Assembly: GCA_030726065.1 (NCBI GenBank)
Contig: JANREK010000035.1
Coordinates: forward strand, 62,001-126,000
Reading direction: 5' to 3'
Length of the DNA: 64,000 nucleotides
Source of the DNA: Sediminibacterium sp.
GTDB taxonomy: Bacteria > Bacteroidota > Bacteroidia > Chitinophagales > Chitinophagaceae
In this document: positions 37,117 to 47,308 of the stretch, piece after piece
How positions within the stretch are numbered: the stretch's first letter is position 1
How the letters are laid out: each line of letters begins with the position of its first letter
The notes under the pieces: model-generated
The model's input: the letters and a program-made list of their open reading frames with translations, nothing else
Databases searched by the model: none
Told to the model about the DNA's origin: nothing
Position numbers and translations under genes: made by a program

Positions 37117-37124
37117 TAAATTTG
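37117..37124 (+). promoter_or_regulatory. -7 box (TAAATTTG) of the fused E1 gene
   Basis: Exact TAnnTTTG match 19 bases before the ATG at 37144. Confidence 0.5.
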
Positions 37125-37143
37125 AATCACAACCCAGTATTCC

Positions 37144-39135
37144 ATGAATTTCAAGCGCGGAAAATTAGATAATGACCAGCTGATTCATTTTTATCGCTCC
37201 TTGCTTTTGCCAAGAATGATAGAAGATAAAATGCTTGTGTTGTTAAGGCAAGGAAAAATTGGCAAATGGTTTAGTGGTATTGGGCAGGAAGCAATTTCAG
37301 TGGGTGCCACTTTGGCCATGGAAAAAAATGAATGGATCCTGCCTTTGCATCGGAACTTGGGGGTTTTCACGACAAGAAATATGCCATTGGCCAATTTATT
37401 TCACCAATGGCAGGGAAATGCGTCAGGTTATTCTAAGGCAAGGGAACGCAGTTTTCATTTTGGTAGTAAAGCACATTATATCTGTGGCATGATTTCACAT
37501 TTGGGTCCGCAATTAGCTATTGCAGATGGTATCGCGTTGGCCTATCAACAAAGAGGTCAATTAAAAGCAACACTCGCATTTACGGGTGAAGGAGGAACAA
37601 GTGAAGGTGATTTTCACGAAGCATTAAATATGGCAGCTGTTTGGGGACTTCCTGTTATTTTTTTAATTGAAAATAATGGTTATGGATTAAGCACACCCAC
37701 CAATGAACAATACCATTGTGAGTATTTAGTAGATCGCGCTAAAGGTTATGGCATGGAAGGTGAGCGTATTGATGGAAATAATATTTTAGAAGTTTATCAA
37801 ACGATACAGCGTGCTAGGGAGTATTGTATCAATATGCAAAGGCCTTATTTGATTGAGTGTACTACTTTCAGAATGCGCGGACACGAGGAAGCGAGTGGCG
37901 TAAAATATGTTCCAAAAAATTTGATGGAACAATGGTCTCGCAAAGACCCCATTAAAAATTACGAACAATTCTTGGTGCAGGAAAAAGTGCTCACCGAAAT
38001 GCAGGTGGCAACCATACGCAATGAAATAAAAGATCATATTGATGCAGTATTAAACGAGGCAATGCAACCGCAAGCATTTCAAATTTCTATTGATCAGGAA
38101 TTGGCTGATGTGTTTTATTCTGATGAAGGAGTCGCAATCACGCCGTATGAAAAACTCAATAACCCTATTTTAAATTCAAAGCGATTTATTGAGGCAATAT
38201 CGGAAGCGTTAAAACAAGCGATGGTTTTATATCCTGAATTAATTTTAATGGGACAGGATATTGCAGAATACGGCGGCGCTTTTAAAGTAACCGAAGGGTT
38301 TGTTACGCAGTTTGGAAAACAACGCGTTCGAAATACCCCAATATGCGAAAGTGCAATTGTAGGAGCGGCGCTTGGTTTAAGTTTAGAAGGAATAAAGTCG
38401 GTGGTTGAAATGCAGTTTGCAGATTTTGTTTCTGTTGGATTTAATCAAATCGTAAATAATTTGGCTAAAATAAATTATAGGTGGGGACAAAATGCAGATG
38501 TGGTGATTCGAATGCCCACAGGTGCAGGTGTTGGCGCAGGTCCATTTCATTCGCAATCCAATGAAGCATGGTTTACCCATGTGCCAGGATTGAAAGTAGT
38601 ATATCCTTCTAATCCAGTGGATGCAAAAGGATTATTGATGGCGGCTATCGCAGATCCGAATCCTATTTTATTTTTTGAACACAAAGCTTTGTATCGAAGC
38701 ATTAGCGCGGATGTGCCAGATGAATATTATCAAATTCCAATGGGCAAAGCAAAGCTAGTCCATGAAGGTGAGGACGCTTGTATCATAACTTATGGGATGG
38801 GGGTGATTTGGGCGCAGCAATACCAACAAAATCATCCAGAACTGGCTATCAGCATTTTAGATTTACGCAGTTTAGCACCTTTGGATGATGATGCCATTAG
38901 TGAAGTTGTAAGAGCAACAGGCAAGGTTTGTATCCTACATGAAGATAATTTAACAGGGGGTATCGGCGGTGAAATAAGTGCTTGGATTTCGGAACATTGT
39001 TTTCCATATTTAGATGCCCCCATTATGCGTTGTGCCTCACTAGACACACCGATTCCTTTTAATTTGGAATTAGAAAAACAATACTTAGCCAATAGTAGAT
39101 TGGAAGCCACCATGCAGAAATTGTTAGAATACTAA
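37144..39135 (+). CDS. 2-oxoacid dehydrogenase E1, alpha and beta subunits fused
   Basis: The thiamine-diphosphate decarboxylase component of a branched-chain or related 2-oxoacid dehydrogenase complex, 663 residues. Residues 1-about 320 are the alpha half (GKIGKWFSGIGQEAISVGA; the TPP motif region FTGEGGTSEGDFHEALNMA; IENNGYGLST). Residues about 345-663 are the beta half (LILMGQDIAEYGGAFKVTEGF; ADFVSVGFNQIVNNLAK; HEDNLTGGIGGEISAWI). Alpha and beta are separate genes in most bacteria; the single-chain form is common in Bacteroidota. An E2 gene lies 21 kb away. Which 2-oxoacid it uses is not settled by sequence. The stop overlaps the stop of the convergent dipeptidase gene. Confidence 0.9.
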   Translation: MNFKRGKLDNDQLIHFYRSLLLPRMIEDKMLVLLRQGKIGKWFSGIGQEAISVGATLAMEKNEWILPLHRNLGVFTTRNMPLANLFHQWQGNASGYSKARERSFHFGSKAHYICGMISHLGPQLAIADGIALAYQQRGQLKATLAFTGEGGTSEGDFHEALNMAAVWGLPVIFLIENNGYGLSTPTNEQYHCEYLVDRAKGYGMEGERIDGNNILEVYQTIQRAREYCINMQRPYLIECTTFRMRGHEEASGVKYVPKNLMEQWSRKDPIKNYEQFLVQEKVLTEMQVATIRNEIKDHIDAVLNEAMQPQAFQISIDQELADVFYSDEGVAITPYEKLNNPILNSKRFIEAISEALKQAMVLYPELILMGQDIAEYGGAFKVTEGFVTQFGKQRVRNTPICESAIVGAALGLSLEGIKSVVEMQFADFVSVGFNQIVNNLAKINYRWGQNADVVIRMPTGAGVGAGPFHSQSNEAWFTHVPGLKVVYPSNPVDAKGLLMAAIADPNPILFFEHKALYRSISADVPDEYYQIPMGKAKLVHEGEDACIITYGMGVIWAQQYQQNHPELAISILDLRSLAPLDDDAISEVVRATGKVCILHEDNLTGGIGGEISAWISEHCFPYLDAPIMRCASLDTPIPFNLELEKQYLANSRLEATMQKLLEY

Positions 39136-40289
39136 TTCGGGTTATTAATACGATATACGCGTAGAAAATTCCCACTCAATACCTTGCTAATATCTTTATT
39201 GGAGTAACCTCTTGCAATTAATGCTTTTGTAAACACAGGATAGTCCACCACCGTTTTTAATTCCTTGGGTGCTGAATTAATGCCATCAAAATCGGAGCCT
39301 AATCCAACATGATCAACACCAACAAGTTTTACAATATGATCAAAGTGTTGCATGAGTTGTTCTAGGTCAGGTTTGATATTTCCACTCTCGATCGGGTATT
39401 TGTCTGATAGCATTGTGAATGCATATTCTCGTTGTATCCCTGTCGCTAATAAAGAGTCAATCTCATTCGCATGATTTTTTCGGAATGCCGCATCTTTTTT
39501 TGAAAAATTACTATCCACAAAACCAGAGAAAAAATTTAAATGAATTACACCGCCATTTTTTCCAATTGCAATGATTTGATCATCTTTTAAATTTCTTGAA
39601 ACAGGACAAATAATATATGCATTACTATGTGAGGCAATGACGGGTTTATTAGTTGTATTAATGGCGTCCCAAAAAGTAGCTTCGCCCACATGTGATACAT
39701 CTACAATGATGCCTAGTTGATTCATGCGATGGATAATTTCTTTACCAAATGCATTCAGCCCTTTTTTTCTGGTGAAATTTGGATTTTTTTCATCAGCATG
39801 CGAGCTTGCCCAGCTCGGTGAATTATTCCAAGTCAATGTCATGTATCTAACACCACGCGCATAAAAAGTATCTAATCTATTAATATCATCTTCAATCATA
39901 TGTCCACCTTCAACGCCATACTGTGCAATAAATTTATTTGCCTTCAACGCTTTTTGAATTTCTTTCCAAGTTTTCGCCACCACCATTTTATCCCGATTAC
40001 GCGCTGCAACTGCATCTATGGTATCCATTTCACGCATGGCCCAAGCATAGGGATTTACTTTTTCACCATCACACCAAACGGAAAATAATTGATAATCAAC
40101 CCCGCCTTGCTTAAAACGGGCCAAATCGGAATGATTTATTCCCGTCAAATCTTGGTCTAGGCTTACTTTTTTCTCGATACAAGCAGTAACACAGTCATTA
40201 TGAGCATCAACAAGTACTGATTTGAAATGAATCGCCTGCGCGCTTGCACTAGCTGAAACGAGGAGTAAAAGGGCGACTAAATATTTCAT
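39132..40289 (-). CDS. Exported M19 (renal-dipeptidase-type) dipeptidase
   Basis: A zinc dipeptidase with a signal peptide (MKYLVALLLLVSASASAQA), 385 residues from the ATG at 40289. The track starts 16 codons earlier, but that N-terminus does not look like a signal and overlaps the promoter side of prfA. Family features include VDAHNDCV (metal ligands), YGVEGGHMIEDD, LTWNNSPSW, DVSHVGEATFWD, VIASHSNA and DHVGLGSDFDG. It probably cleaves dipeptides, including D-containing ones, in the periplasm. Its stop (CTA on plus) shares bases with the E1 stop. Confidence 0.92.
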   Translation of the reverse strand: MKYLVALLLLVSASASAQAIHFKSVLVDAHNDCVTACIEKKVSLDQDLTGINHSDLARFKQGGVDYQLFSVWCDGEKVNPYAWAMREMDTIDAVAARNRDKMVVAKTWKEIQKALKANKFIAQYGVEGGHMIEDDINRLDTFYARGVRYMTLTWNNSPSWASSHADEKNPNFTRKKGLNAFGKEIIHRMNQLGIIVDVSHVGEATFWDAINTTNKPVIASHSNAYIICPVSRNLKDDQIIAIGKNGGVIHLNFFSGFVDSNFSKKDAAFRKNHANEIDSLLATGIQREYAFTMLSDKYPIESGNIKPDLEQLMQHFDHIVKLVGVDHVGLGSDFDGINSAPKELKTVVDYPVFTKALIARGYSNKDISKVLSGNFLRVYRINNPN

Positions 40290-40324
40290 ACAATAGGATT
40301 GTTTTAATTGACAACTAAAATAAC

Positions 40325-40332
40325 TATTTTTG
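40325..40332 (+). promoter_or_regulatory. -7 box (TATTTTTG) of prfA
   Basis: Exact TAnnTTTG match 17 bases before the ATG at 40350. It makes the track's start at 40308 unlikely, since that codon would lie upstream of the promoter box. Confidence 0.5.
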
Positions 40333-40349
40333 CCCACAGAAAAACGACT

Positions 40350-41414
40350 ATGTTAGATAAATTAGAAGTCATACAAGCTAGGTTTGAACAAGTGGGCGTG
40401 GCTTTGACCAACCCTGAAATCATTAATAACCAATCGGAGTTTGGTAAGATGAGTAAGGAATACCGCGCTTTGGAAAGAATCATGCAACCTTTTGAGCGTT
40501 ATAAAAGAGTTTTAGCGGATCATCAATTTGCCAAAGAGAGCTTAAATGGAGATGATCCTGAGATGCGTGAACTAGGTAAGCTTGAATTGCCAGCATTAGA
40601 GGACGAAAAAATACAATTAGAAAAGGACTTGACTAAATTATTAATACCTAAGGATCCGCAGGATGATAAAAATGCAATTATAGAATTAAGAGCAGGTACT
40701 GGCGGAGACGAAGCAAGTTTATTCGTAGGTGATTTATTAACCATGTATACCAGATATTGTCAAAAGAAAGGATGGAAAGTTGCCATTGTAAGTGAGAATG
40801 AAGGAACTGTGGGTGGTTATAAGGAAGTAATATTAGAAGTAGCCGGTGAAGATGTGTATGGCACCATGAAATTTGAAAGTGGTGTTCACCGCGTGCAACG
40901 TATACCAAGTACAGAAACACAAGGAAGGGTGCATACTTCAGCTGCAACTGTTGCTGTAATGCCAGAAGCGGAGGAGGTTGATTTTGTATTGAATCCTGCA
41001 GATGTAAAAATGGAAACTTCTCGAAGTGGTGGTGCAGGTGGACAAAACGTAAATAAAGTGGAGACCAAAGTAATGTTAACACATATTCCAACAGGTACGG
41101 TGATCATTTGTCAAACAGAAAGATCGCAGTTAGGCAATAGAGAAAAAGCCATGGGTATGATGCGTACAAAATTATTTGAAGAGCAAGTGCGCAAGCAAGA
41201 AGATGAAATTTCTCGTCATCGTAAAACATTGGTAAGTACCGGTGATCGTAGTGCAAAAATTAGAACGTATAATTGGCCACAAGGAAGAGTGACAGACCAT
41301 CGCGTAGGGGTCACATCTTATAATTTAGATGCAGTGATTGATGGAGAGATTGAAGAATTTATTGAAGCATTGCAGGTAGCTGAGAATGCAGAAAAAATGT
41401 TAGTACAAAATTAA
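40350..41414 (+). CDS. prfA: Peptide chain release factor 1
   Basis: Reads UAA/UAG stop codons and triggers peptide release. It has 354 residues from the ATG at 40350 ([15 protein letters not shown]), which matches the family N-terminus. The codon-recognition motif is PST (the PxT of RF1, in [12 protein letters not shown]), and the catalytic GGQ is at about 230-232 within [13 protein letters not shown]. Its stop overlaps the stop of convergent galE within TTAA. Confidence 0.97.
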   Translation: MLDKLEVIQARFEQVGVALTNPEIINNQSEFGKMSKEYRALERIMQPFERYKRVLADHQFAKESLNGDDPEMRELGKLELPALEDEKIQLEKDLTKLLIPKDPQDDKNAIIELRAGTGGDEASLFVGDLLTMYTRYCQKKGWKVAIVSENEGTVGGYKEVILEVAGEDVYGTMKFESGVHRVQRIPSTETQGRVHTSAATVAVMPEAEEVDFVLNPADVKMETSRSGGAGGQNVNKVETKVMLTHIPTGTVIICQTERSQLGNREKAMGMMRTKLFEEQVRKQEDEISRHRKTLVSTGDRSAKIRTYNWPQGRVTDHRVGVTSYNLDAVIDGEIEEFIEALQVAENAEKMLVQN

Positions 41415-42433
41415 TTTTTCCCAACAATACTTTTTTCCCAATCCCAAGCAGTGCGCATCATATCCTCTAATGAGTATTTAATTTCCCAACCTAATTTTTT
41501 AACAGCATAATCGTTGTTGGCATAAATGGCAACAATATCTCCAGCACGTCTTGGTCCTATTTGATAATTAAGTGCAAGACCTGATACTTTTTCAAATGCT
41601 TTGATGGCTTCAAGAACAGTGATTCCATTACCTGTACCCAAATTAAAAATTTCGCAACTTTTAGGTTGGTTGTTTTTTATTGAATATTGTAATGCGAGTG
41701 TATGTGCGCGTGCAATATCACAAACATGAATATAGTCACGAATACAACTACCGTCACGTGTATCATAGTCGTCGCCATACACTTGCATCGTATCTAATTT
41801 TCCGATCGCTGTTTGTGTAATGGCAGGAACTAAATTTTGAGGACGACCAATGGGTAATTCTCCAATTGCAGTGGAAGGATGTGCACCTACTGGATTAAAA
41901 TAGCGTAATAAAATAGTGGATAGGGGTGTAACAAATGCAGTGTCCTTAATAATGCTTTCGCCCATTTGTTTAGTAGCACCATAAGGAGATGCTGCTGGTT
42001 GTAGTGGGGTTTGCTCAGTTACTGGTATGGAATCAGGATTACCGTATACTGTACAAGAGGAAGAAAAAATAAAATGCATTGCATTGTACTTTACGGCCAA
42101 TTTTAATAAGTTTACTAAGGAGAAAATATTATTCTCGTAATAGGCCAAAGGCATTTCTACGGATTCACCCACGGCTTTGTAAGCAGCGAAATGAATGACG
42201 CCTGTGATGTCAGGATTTTCTGTAAAGATGGGTTCAGCTGCTTGTGCATTAGTCAAGTCAATTTTATAGTTTTTTACTTTTTTACCTGTAATTTTTTCAA
42301 TACCCGCCAATGAATTTTCGGATGACCTTGATAAATTATCAACTGAAATTACATTAAAGCCATTTTCAATTAAATCTACAATGGTATGAGCGCCAATATA
42401 ACCACAACCACCTGTCACCAAAATTGTTTGCAT
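41411..42433 (-). CDS. galE: UDP-glucose 4-epimerase
   Basis: Interconverts UDP-glucose and UDP-galactose (or the N-acetyl forms) using bound NAD. The 340-residue extended SDR protein has the dinucleotide motif [10 protein letters not shown], the YxxxK catalytic pair in [20 protein letters not shown] and [11 protein letters not shown]. It lies 38 bases after the histidine kinase gene, probably the last gene of that operon, and its final bases overlap the prfA stop. Confidence 0.95.
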   Translation of the reverse strand: MQTILVTGGCGYIGAHTIVDLIENGFNVISVDNLSRSSENSLAGIEKITGKKVKNYKIDLTNAQAAEPIFTENPDITGVIHFAAYKAVGESVEMPLAYYENNIFSLVNLLKLAVKYNAMHFIFSSSCTVYGNPDSIPVTEQTPLQPAASPYGATKQMGESIIKDTAFVTPLSTILLRYFNPVGAHPSTAIGELPIGRPQNLVPAITQTAIGKLDTMQVYGDDYDTRDGSCIRDYIHVCDIARAHTLALQYSIKNNQPKSCEIFNLGTGNGITVLEAIKAFEKVSGLALNYQIGPRRAGDIVAIYANNDYAVKKLGWEIKYSLEDMMRTAWDWEKSIVGKN

Positions 42434-42471
42434 ATTGAAAATTTATTATACAAAGTAACGGAAAAATATCC

Positions 42472-43521
42472 TTAAGACATAGAGTTCGGCAAGGTAAAAC
42501 CTACCGTTGTGCCCACATTTACAGTGCTTCTGATGTGCATGATTTCCTGATGTGCTTCTAATATGTGTTTGCAGATGGCAAGTCCTAAGCCAGTGCCACC
42601 AATATCTCTGCTTCTTGCGTCGTCGGTTCTATAAAAACGCTCAGATAATCTTGGAATATGTTCTTCTGCTATGCCAATGCCATCATCACTTATTTCAATC
42701 AGCACTTTCCCATCTTCTAACTTGTAAACACTAGCAATAATTTGACCATCTATTTTTCCATACTTTGCCGCATTGGAAAATATATTTACTAAAACCTGGT
42801 ATATTTTATTTTTATCAGCAAACACAGTAGTGGGCGTTTCACTTCCTTTTTTAAAATGGAATTGAATATTTTTTTTAAGGCCCTTCACACTTAAATTTTG
42901 CGCTACTTCATTAATTAAATCCTGAATGATAAAGGAATGTTTTAAGATGGGGTCTTTGCTTATTTCTAAATTAGTTATGGTATCAACATCGTTCAACAAC
43001 TGCACTAACCGTAAAACATTGGCTTGTGCTTGATCAATAAATTTATCTCTTTGTGCTGGATTGTCTATTTCACCATCACTTAATAGTTCAAGATAACCTT
43101 GAATGGCAAAAATCGGTGTTTTAATTTCGTGTGATAAATTTTGTAAAAATTCTTTTCTAAATTCTTCGTTAGATTGAAGGGTTGCAATTTCATTTGCTTT
43201 TTGGGCGGCCCATGCTTCCACGTCTTCTCTTACCTCATCCATTCCCTTTTTAGGAAGAATATATTTTTGATAGGCCTCTTCGCGTTTGGTTGCTTTTGTT
43301 TGTGCAATTAATTTGTAAATCAATTTTATTTTTCGATAAACAAAAAAATCTAAAATTTGATGAATTAATAAGTAAGCAAAAATAAAGCTGGTTAAAAAGT
43401 AGACCACCCAATAACGCCAATCATTTATTAATAAAAAAACGCTGGTCGCAATAATGACAGATAGTATTAGTGCAGTAAGCGTAGCTAGTTGTTTGGGCGA
43501 TAAATTTTTTTGTTTAAACAT
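42472..43521 (-). CDS. Membrane sensor histidine kinase, PhoR-like
   Basis: A 349-residue kinase with two N-terminal helices (about 15-32 and 37-60), almost no periplasmic loop, a linker, the HisKA dimer domain with phospho-accepting His131 in NLSHEIKTP, and the HATPase domain (NIFSNAAKYG, DDGIGIAEEHI, GGTGLGLAICKHI). The short sensor part suggests it senses the membrane or a partner protein. The gene follows the response regulator by 47 bases. The PhoR/phosphate link rests on the domain layout and is not proved. Confidence 0.92.
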   Translation of the reverse strand: MFKQKNLSPKQLATLTALILSVIIATSVFLLINDWRYWVVYFLTSFIFAYLLIHQILDFFVYRKIKLIYKLIAQTKATKREEAYQKYILPKKGMDEVREDVEAWAAQKANEIATLQSNEEFRKEFLQNLSHEIKTPIFAIQGYLELLSDGEIDNPAQRDKFIDQAQANVLRLVQLLNDVDTITNLEISKDPILKHSFIIQDLINEVAQNLSVKGLKKNIQFHFKKGSETPTTVFADKNKIYQVLVNIFSNAAKYGKIDGQIIASVYKLEDGKVLIEISDDGIGIAEEHIPRLSERFYRTDDARSRDIGGTGLGLAICKHILEAHQEIMHIRSTVNVGTTVGFTLPNSMS

Positions 43522-43568
43522 GCACCTGTGCCTTTTTATAGGCGAATACGAAGGTATCTAATTTGTAA

Positions 43569-44252
43569 CTAATAATCGAATTTGTAACCCACCCCTTTCA
43601 CTGTGGTAATACAATTAATACCTAGTTTCGCTCTTATCTTACGAATATGTACATCAATGGTACGATCACCTACAATAACATCATTGCCCCAAATTTGGGA
43701 TAGTATTTCGTTTCTTAAAAATACACGGCCTTTTTGTGCGGCCAATAAATAGAGTAGTTCAAATTCTTTTTTAGCTAAGATGTATTGAACGCCATTAAGC
43801 GAAGTTCTGTATTGTGCAGGATTAATGGTTAAGCCATTGGTGGTAACAATTTTTGAATCACCTGCTGCAGATTGAATTCTTCTGAAAAGTGCAGTAATTC
43901 GACTGATTAAAACTTTTGGACTAATTGGTTTCGATACAAAGTCATCACCGCCTAATTCAAGTCCTTTAATATGTGAAGCCTCATCATTGAGTGCAGTTAA
44001 TAATACGATTAAAGTTTTATCAAACTGTGAATTGCTTCTTAAGTATTCGCAAACTTCAAATCCAGTTCGCTTAGGCATCATCACATCTAAAATAATACAA
44101 TCTGGTTCAAACAGTTTTGCTTTTTCAATGGCCTCACTCCCATCTCTTGCCGTTGCAATATCAAACCCGGCTTTCATTAAATGAAAACTTATAATTTCGA
44201 TGATGTCGGGTTCGTCATCAGCAATCAATATTTTTATAGGAGCGTCTGCCAT
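43569..44252 (-). CDS. OmpR/PhoB-type response regulator
   Basis: A 227-residue transcription factor. The receiver domain has the acidic pocket ADDEPD, phospho-acceptor Asp56 in ILDVMMPKRTG and Lys108 in VSKPISP; the C-terminal half is an OmpR winged helix (NEILSQIWGNDVIVGDRTIDVHIRKIRAKL). The track starts at 44282, but the Met at 44252 (MADAPIKILIADDE) is the normal family start and follows the TACTTTTG box. First gene of the operon regulator-kinase-galE. Targets cannot be read from the sequence. Confidence 0.93.
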   Translation of the reverse strand: MADAPIKILIADDEPDIIEIISFHLMKAGFDIATARDGSEAIEKAKLFEPDCIILDVMMPKRTGFEVCEYLRSNSQFDKTLIVLLTALNDEASHIKGLELGGDDFVSKPISPKVLISRITALFRRIQSAAGDSKIVTTNGLTINPAQYRTSLNGVQYILAKKEFELLYLLAAQKGRVFLRNEILSQIWGNDVIVGDRTIDVHIRKIRAKLGINCITTVKGVGYKFDY

Positions 44253-44260
44253 AGGTGTTA

Positions 44261-44268
44261 CAAAAGTA
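44261..44268 (-). promoter_or_regulatory. -7 box (TACTTTTG) of the response regulator operon
   Basis: Exact TAnnTTTG match, 8 bases before the ATG at 44252, giving a leader of only a few bases. It separates this operon from the upstream MBL gene. Confidence 0.55.
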
Positions 44269-44332
44269 ATTAAATAGCACAACCTTCCTTTTGCTGATTA
44301 TTATCAAATTGTTAACTAAACAACTTAAGCCC

Positions 44333-44986
44333 TTAGTCCTTAAGTAGGTACTTAATAAAAGGGTTGTGTAATTTTTCTCTACCCCAGGTAGTGGCTGGAC
44401 CGTGACCCGAATAAATAGTAAGGCTATCGGGCAAGGGAAATATTTGTGCTTGGATACTTATAACGAGGTCGGATGGGTTGCTTCCAGGTAAATCGGTGCG
44501 GCCAACCCCATCCATGAAAATTAAATCCCCGCCAATAATAAAATCCTGACTTTCATTATAAAAACAAACGCTACCAGGGGAGTGACCCGGGGTAAGTAAC
44601 ACTTTGAAGATGTCCTTCCCGAATGGAATAATTTCATCTTGTTGAATATACTTTACTGCGCCAGTATAAGGTTCAGTGGCGACACCCCATTTAGCGGCTG
44701 CTTCAGGCAAACGATCTAAAACAATTTGTTCATTGGGATGAAAATGCGCTGCCAATTGGTAGGTGGTACTAATTAAATTATTTCCGAAAACATGATCTAA
44801 GTGACAATGTGAATTTAATAATAATTTGGGTGTTAATTGTTGGGTGCTAATAAAGTCAGTTAGCATTTTTTGTTCCATGCGAGTGTAACAACCAGGGTCA
44901 ATAATAATGGCTTCTTTATGCTCGTTATAAATGATATAAGTATTCTCTTGAAAAGCATTAAAACAAAATTCTTGAATCGTTAACAT
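44333..44986 (-). CDS. MBL-fold hydrolase, glyoxalase II-like
   Basis: A 217-residue cytoplasmic metallo-beta-lactamase-fold protein. Metal-binding motifs are HCHLDHVFGN (HxHxDH), TPGHSPGSVCFY, GGDLIFMDGVGRTDLPGS and the C-terminal SGHGPATT. The short length, without the extra C-terminal domain of true GloB, fits the small YcbL-type hydrolases. It starts 5 bases after pyrD ends, so they are co-transcribed; no shared pathway is evident. Confidence 0.9.
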   Translation of the reverse strand: MLTIQEFCFNAFQENTYIIYNEHKEAIIIDPGCYTRMEQKMLTDFISTQQLTPKLLLNSHCHLDHVFGNNLISTTYQLAAHFHPNEQIVLDRLPEAAAKWGVATEPYTGAVKYIQQDEIIPFGKDIFKVLLTPGHSPGSVCFYNESQDFIIGGDLIFMDGVGRTDLPGSNPSDLVISIQAQIFPLPDSLTIYSGHGPATTWGREKLHNPFIKYLLKD

Positions 44987-44991
44987 GTAAA

Positions 44992-46035
44992 TTATTTATT
45001 AGCACTTAAATGACCACAAATATTTTTTACAATATTAGGGCCTTCGTAAATAAAGCCAGTCCAAATTTGGACCAATGATGCGCCCGCATCTATTTTTTGT
45101 TTTGCATCTGCCCCTGTGAAAATACCGCCACTGGCAATGATTGGAATTCGATCATGCAATCCTTTATGCAAGTAGGTGAGCACGTCGTTTGACTTTGCTA
45201 GTAAAGGCTTTCCGCTGAGTCCGCCTGCACCAAATGTTTCCGCAGTGCTAAGATTGGCTGCATTTAAAATGCTGCGATCAATGGTCGTATTACTTGAAAC
45301 TAATCCATCAATTTTCACTTCCTGTACCAATGATATAATATCATTCAATGCACTGGTTTCTAAATCAGGTGCAATTTTTAGTAAAATGGGTTTGTTATTT
45401 TTATTCAAATTTTGCAATTCTGAAAAAATCTTTCTTAATGATTCTTTTTCTTGCAATGCCCTTAATCCTGGTGTATTAGGGGAACTTACATTGACTACAA
45501 AATAATCTACCACATCGGCGAGTCCATTAAAATTGATGCAATAATCTTTCCAAGCATCTTCATTTTCGGTCACTTTATTTTTTCCAATATTGCCACCAAT
45601 AATTAAGGGACTGTTAGTTTTTAGTTTTCGATTTTTTAATCTTGTAGCAATGGCTTCTACGCCTTCATTATTAAATCCCATGCGATTGATTAATGCTTGT
45701 TGGCTAGGTAGTCGTAACATTCTAGGTTTTGGATTACCCAATTGTCCTTTGGGCGTCACCGTGCCAATTTCAACAAATCCAAATCCAAGTAGTTCTAAAA
45801 TATCTAAATGCTCCGCATTTTTGTCAAATCCTGCACCCAGTCCCACTGGGTTTGGAAAGGTTAAACCAAAATGCGTACTGTTTAGATCCTCGTTTTTATA
45901 TTGAAATTGCCTAGCAATAAAGTCGTTCAAAAACGAAGGCCCTGCTGCACAAATATCTAAAGCCTTCATGGAAACGGTATGCGCGGTTTCAGGAGGCAGT
46001 AAAAACAGTAGGTTTCGAAGCAAAGGATAAATCAT
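44992..46035 (-). CDS. pyrD: Dihydroorotate dehydrogenase, class 2 (quinone)
   Basis: Oxidises dihydroorotate to orotate in pyrimidine synthesis and passes electrons to quinone. The 347-residue FMN protein has the N-terminal membrane-associating helices of class 2, GLGAGFDKNAEHLD, FVEIGTVTPKGQLGNPKPR, VNVSSPNTPGLR (catalytic Ser region), SNTTIDR and GGLSGKPL. The ATG lies 4 bases after a TAAATTTG box. Confidence 0.96.
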   Translation of the reverse strand: MIYPLLRNLLFLLPPETAHTVSMKALDICAAGPSFLNDFIARQFQYKNEDLNSTHFGLTFPNPVGLGAGFDKNAEHLDILELLGFGFVEIGTVTPKGQLGNPKPRMLRLPSQQALINRMGFNNEGVEAIATRLKNRKLKTNSPLIIGGNIGKNKVTENEDAWKDYCINFNGLADVVDYFVVNVSSPNTPGLRALQEKESLRKIFSELQNLNKNNKPILLKIAPDLETSALNDIISLVQEVKIDGLVSSNTTIDRSILNAANLSTAETFGAGGLSGKPLLAKSNDVLTYLHKGLHDRIPIIASGGIFTGADAKQKIDAGASLVQIWTGFIYEGPNIVKNICGHLSANK

Positions 46036-46039
46036 ATTG

Positions 46040-46047
46040 CAAATTTA
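46040..46047 (-). promoter_or_regulatory. -7 box (TAAATTTG) four bases before pyrD
   Basis: Exact TAnnTTTG match on the minus strand followed by caat and the ATG. The predicted start site falls at the ATG, suggesting a leaderless mRNA. Confidence 0.6.
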
Positions 46048-46132
46048 CAATGAAATATTTAGTTGCATAAACAACTGTTTATAAAAATCACTACATTTAT
46101 GGTGGAATTAGTCAAGATTTTAAACATTTTTT

Positions 46133-47308
46133 ATGCAAGAGGCGTATATCGTAGCAGGTTTTAGGACTGCAGTAACTAAAAGTAAAAAAGGGGGCTTTCG
46201 TTTTATGCGCTCCGATGAATTAGCCATTGAAGTGATTAAGGGTTTAATGAAAACATTACCATCGGTCGATCCAAAATTAGTGGATGATGTTATTGTTGGT
46301 AATGCAGTACCGGAAGCAGAGCAAGGATTACAATTTGGTCGCATCATTGCAGCAAAAGCATTAGGCATTGAAGTACCAGGTATCACTATTAATAGATATT
46401 GTGCAAGTGGTTTAGAAAGTATTGCAATGGCTACTGCAAAAATTAGAACGGGCATGGCTGATTGTATTATTGCAGGTGGAACAGAATCTATGTCCATGGT
46501 TCCAACTGCAGGCTGGAAAACAGTTCCAGCGTATTCAATCACCGTGGATGAACCTGATTATTATTTATCTATGGGGTTAACTGCGGAAGCGGTTGCCAAT
46601 GAATATAAAGTTTCAAGAGAAGATCAAGATGCATTTGCATTAGCATCTCATCAAAAAGCAAAGAAAGCCATTGAAAATGGTTATTTCAAAAAAGGAATTT
46701 TACCTATTGAAATCAATGAAACGTATATCAATGAAAAAAATAAACGTGCCACAAGAAATTATATCGTTGATACGGATGAAGGCGTTCGAGCTGATACAAC
46801 AATTGAAGCGTTGGGAAAATTAAAACCCGCATTTGCTTTAAAAGGTTCTGTTACTGCAGGCAATTCCTCACAAACAAGTGATGGTTCCAGCTTTGTTATG
46901 GTCATGGGTGAAAAGATGATGAATTCCTTGGGACTAAAACCCATTGGACGTTTGGTGAATTGTGCTTCGGCTGGGGTGCACCCGAGAATTATGGGTATTG
47001 GACCCATTGCAGCTGTGCCTAAAGTATTGAAACAAGCAGGCATGAATTTGGATCAAATTGATCTTTTTGAATTAAATGAAGCCTTTGCTTCTCAATCTTT
47101 AGCAGTGATTCGTGAACTGGGTTTAGATACCAATAAAGTGAATATTAATGGAGGCGCCATTGCCTTAGGGCACCCCTTGGGATGTACCGGCAGTAAACTT
47201 ACTGTACAAATAATCAATGACTTAGAGCGACTTAATCAAAAATATGGCGTTGTGACCGCCTGTGTGGGCGGCGGTCAGGGTATCGCGGGTATTATTGAAA
47301 GATTATAG
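46133..47308 (+). CDS. Thiolase (acetyl-CoA acyltransferase)
   Basis: A 391-residue thiolase. The nucleophile is Cys90 in NRYCASGLESIAMA; the other active-site segments are NEAFASQ, GGAIALGHPLGCTGSK and the C-terminal CVGGGQGIAGIIERL. The enzyme either splits 3-ketoacyl-CoA in beta-oxidation or makes acetoacetyl-CoA. No fadB or other fatty-acid gene is next to it, so the direction is not settled. A TACATTTA sequence (one base off the -7 consensus) lies in the short gap shared with pyrD. Confidence 0.93.
   Translation: MQEAYIVAGFRTAVTKSKKGGFRFMRSDELAIEVIKGLMKTLPSVDPKLVDDVIVGNAVPEAEQGLQFGRIIAAKALGIEVPGITINRYCASGLESIAMATAKIRTGMADCIIAGGTESMSMVPTAGWKTVPAYSITVDEPDYYLSMGLTAEAVANEYKVSREDQDAFALASHQKAKKAIENGYFKKGILPIEINETYINEKNKRATRNYIVDTDEGVRADTTIEALGKLKPAFALKGSVTAGNSSQTSDGSSFVMVMGEKMMNSLGLKPIGRLVNCASAGVHPRIMGIGPIAAVPKVLKQAGMNLDQIDLFELNEAFASQSLAVIRELGLDTNKVNINGGAIALGHPLGCTGSKLTVQIINDLERLNQKYGVVTACVGGGQGIAGIIERL

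Noticed and set aside
40308-40349. Upstream start of prfA
   Set aside because: Those 14 codons lie across the -7 box and are absent from the RF1 N-terminus pattern.
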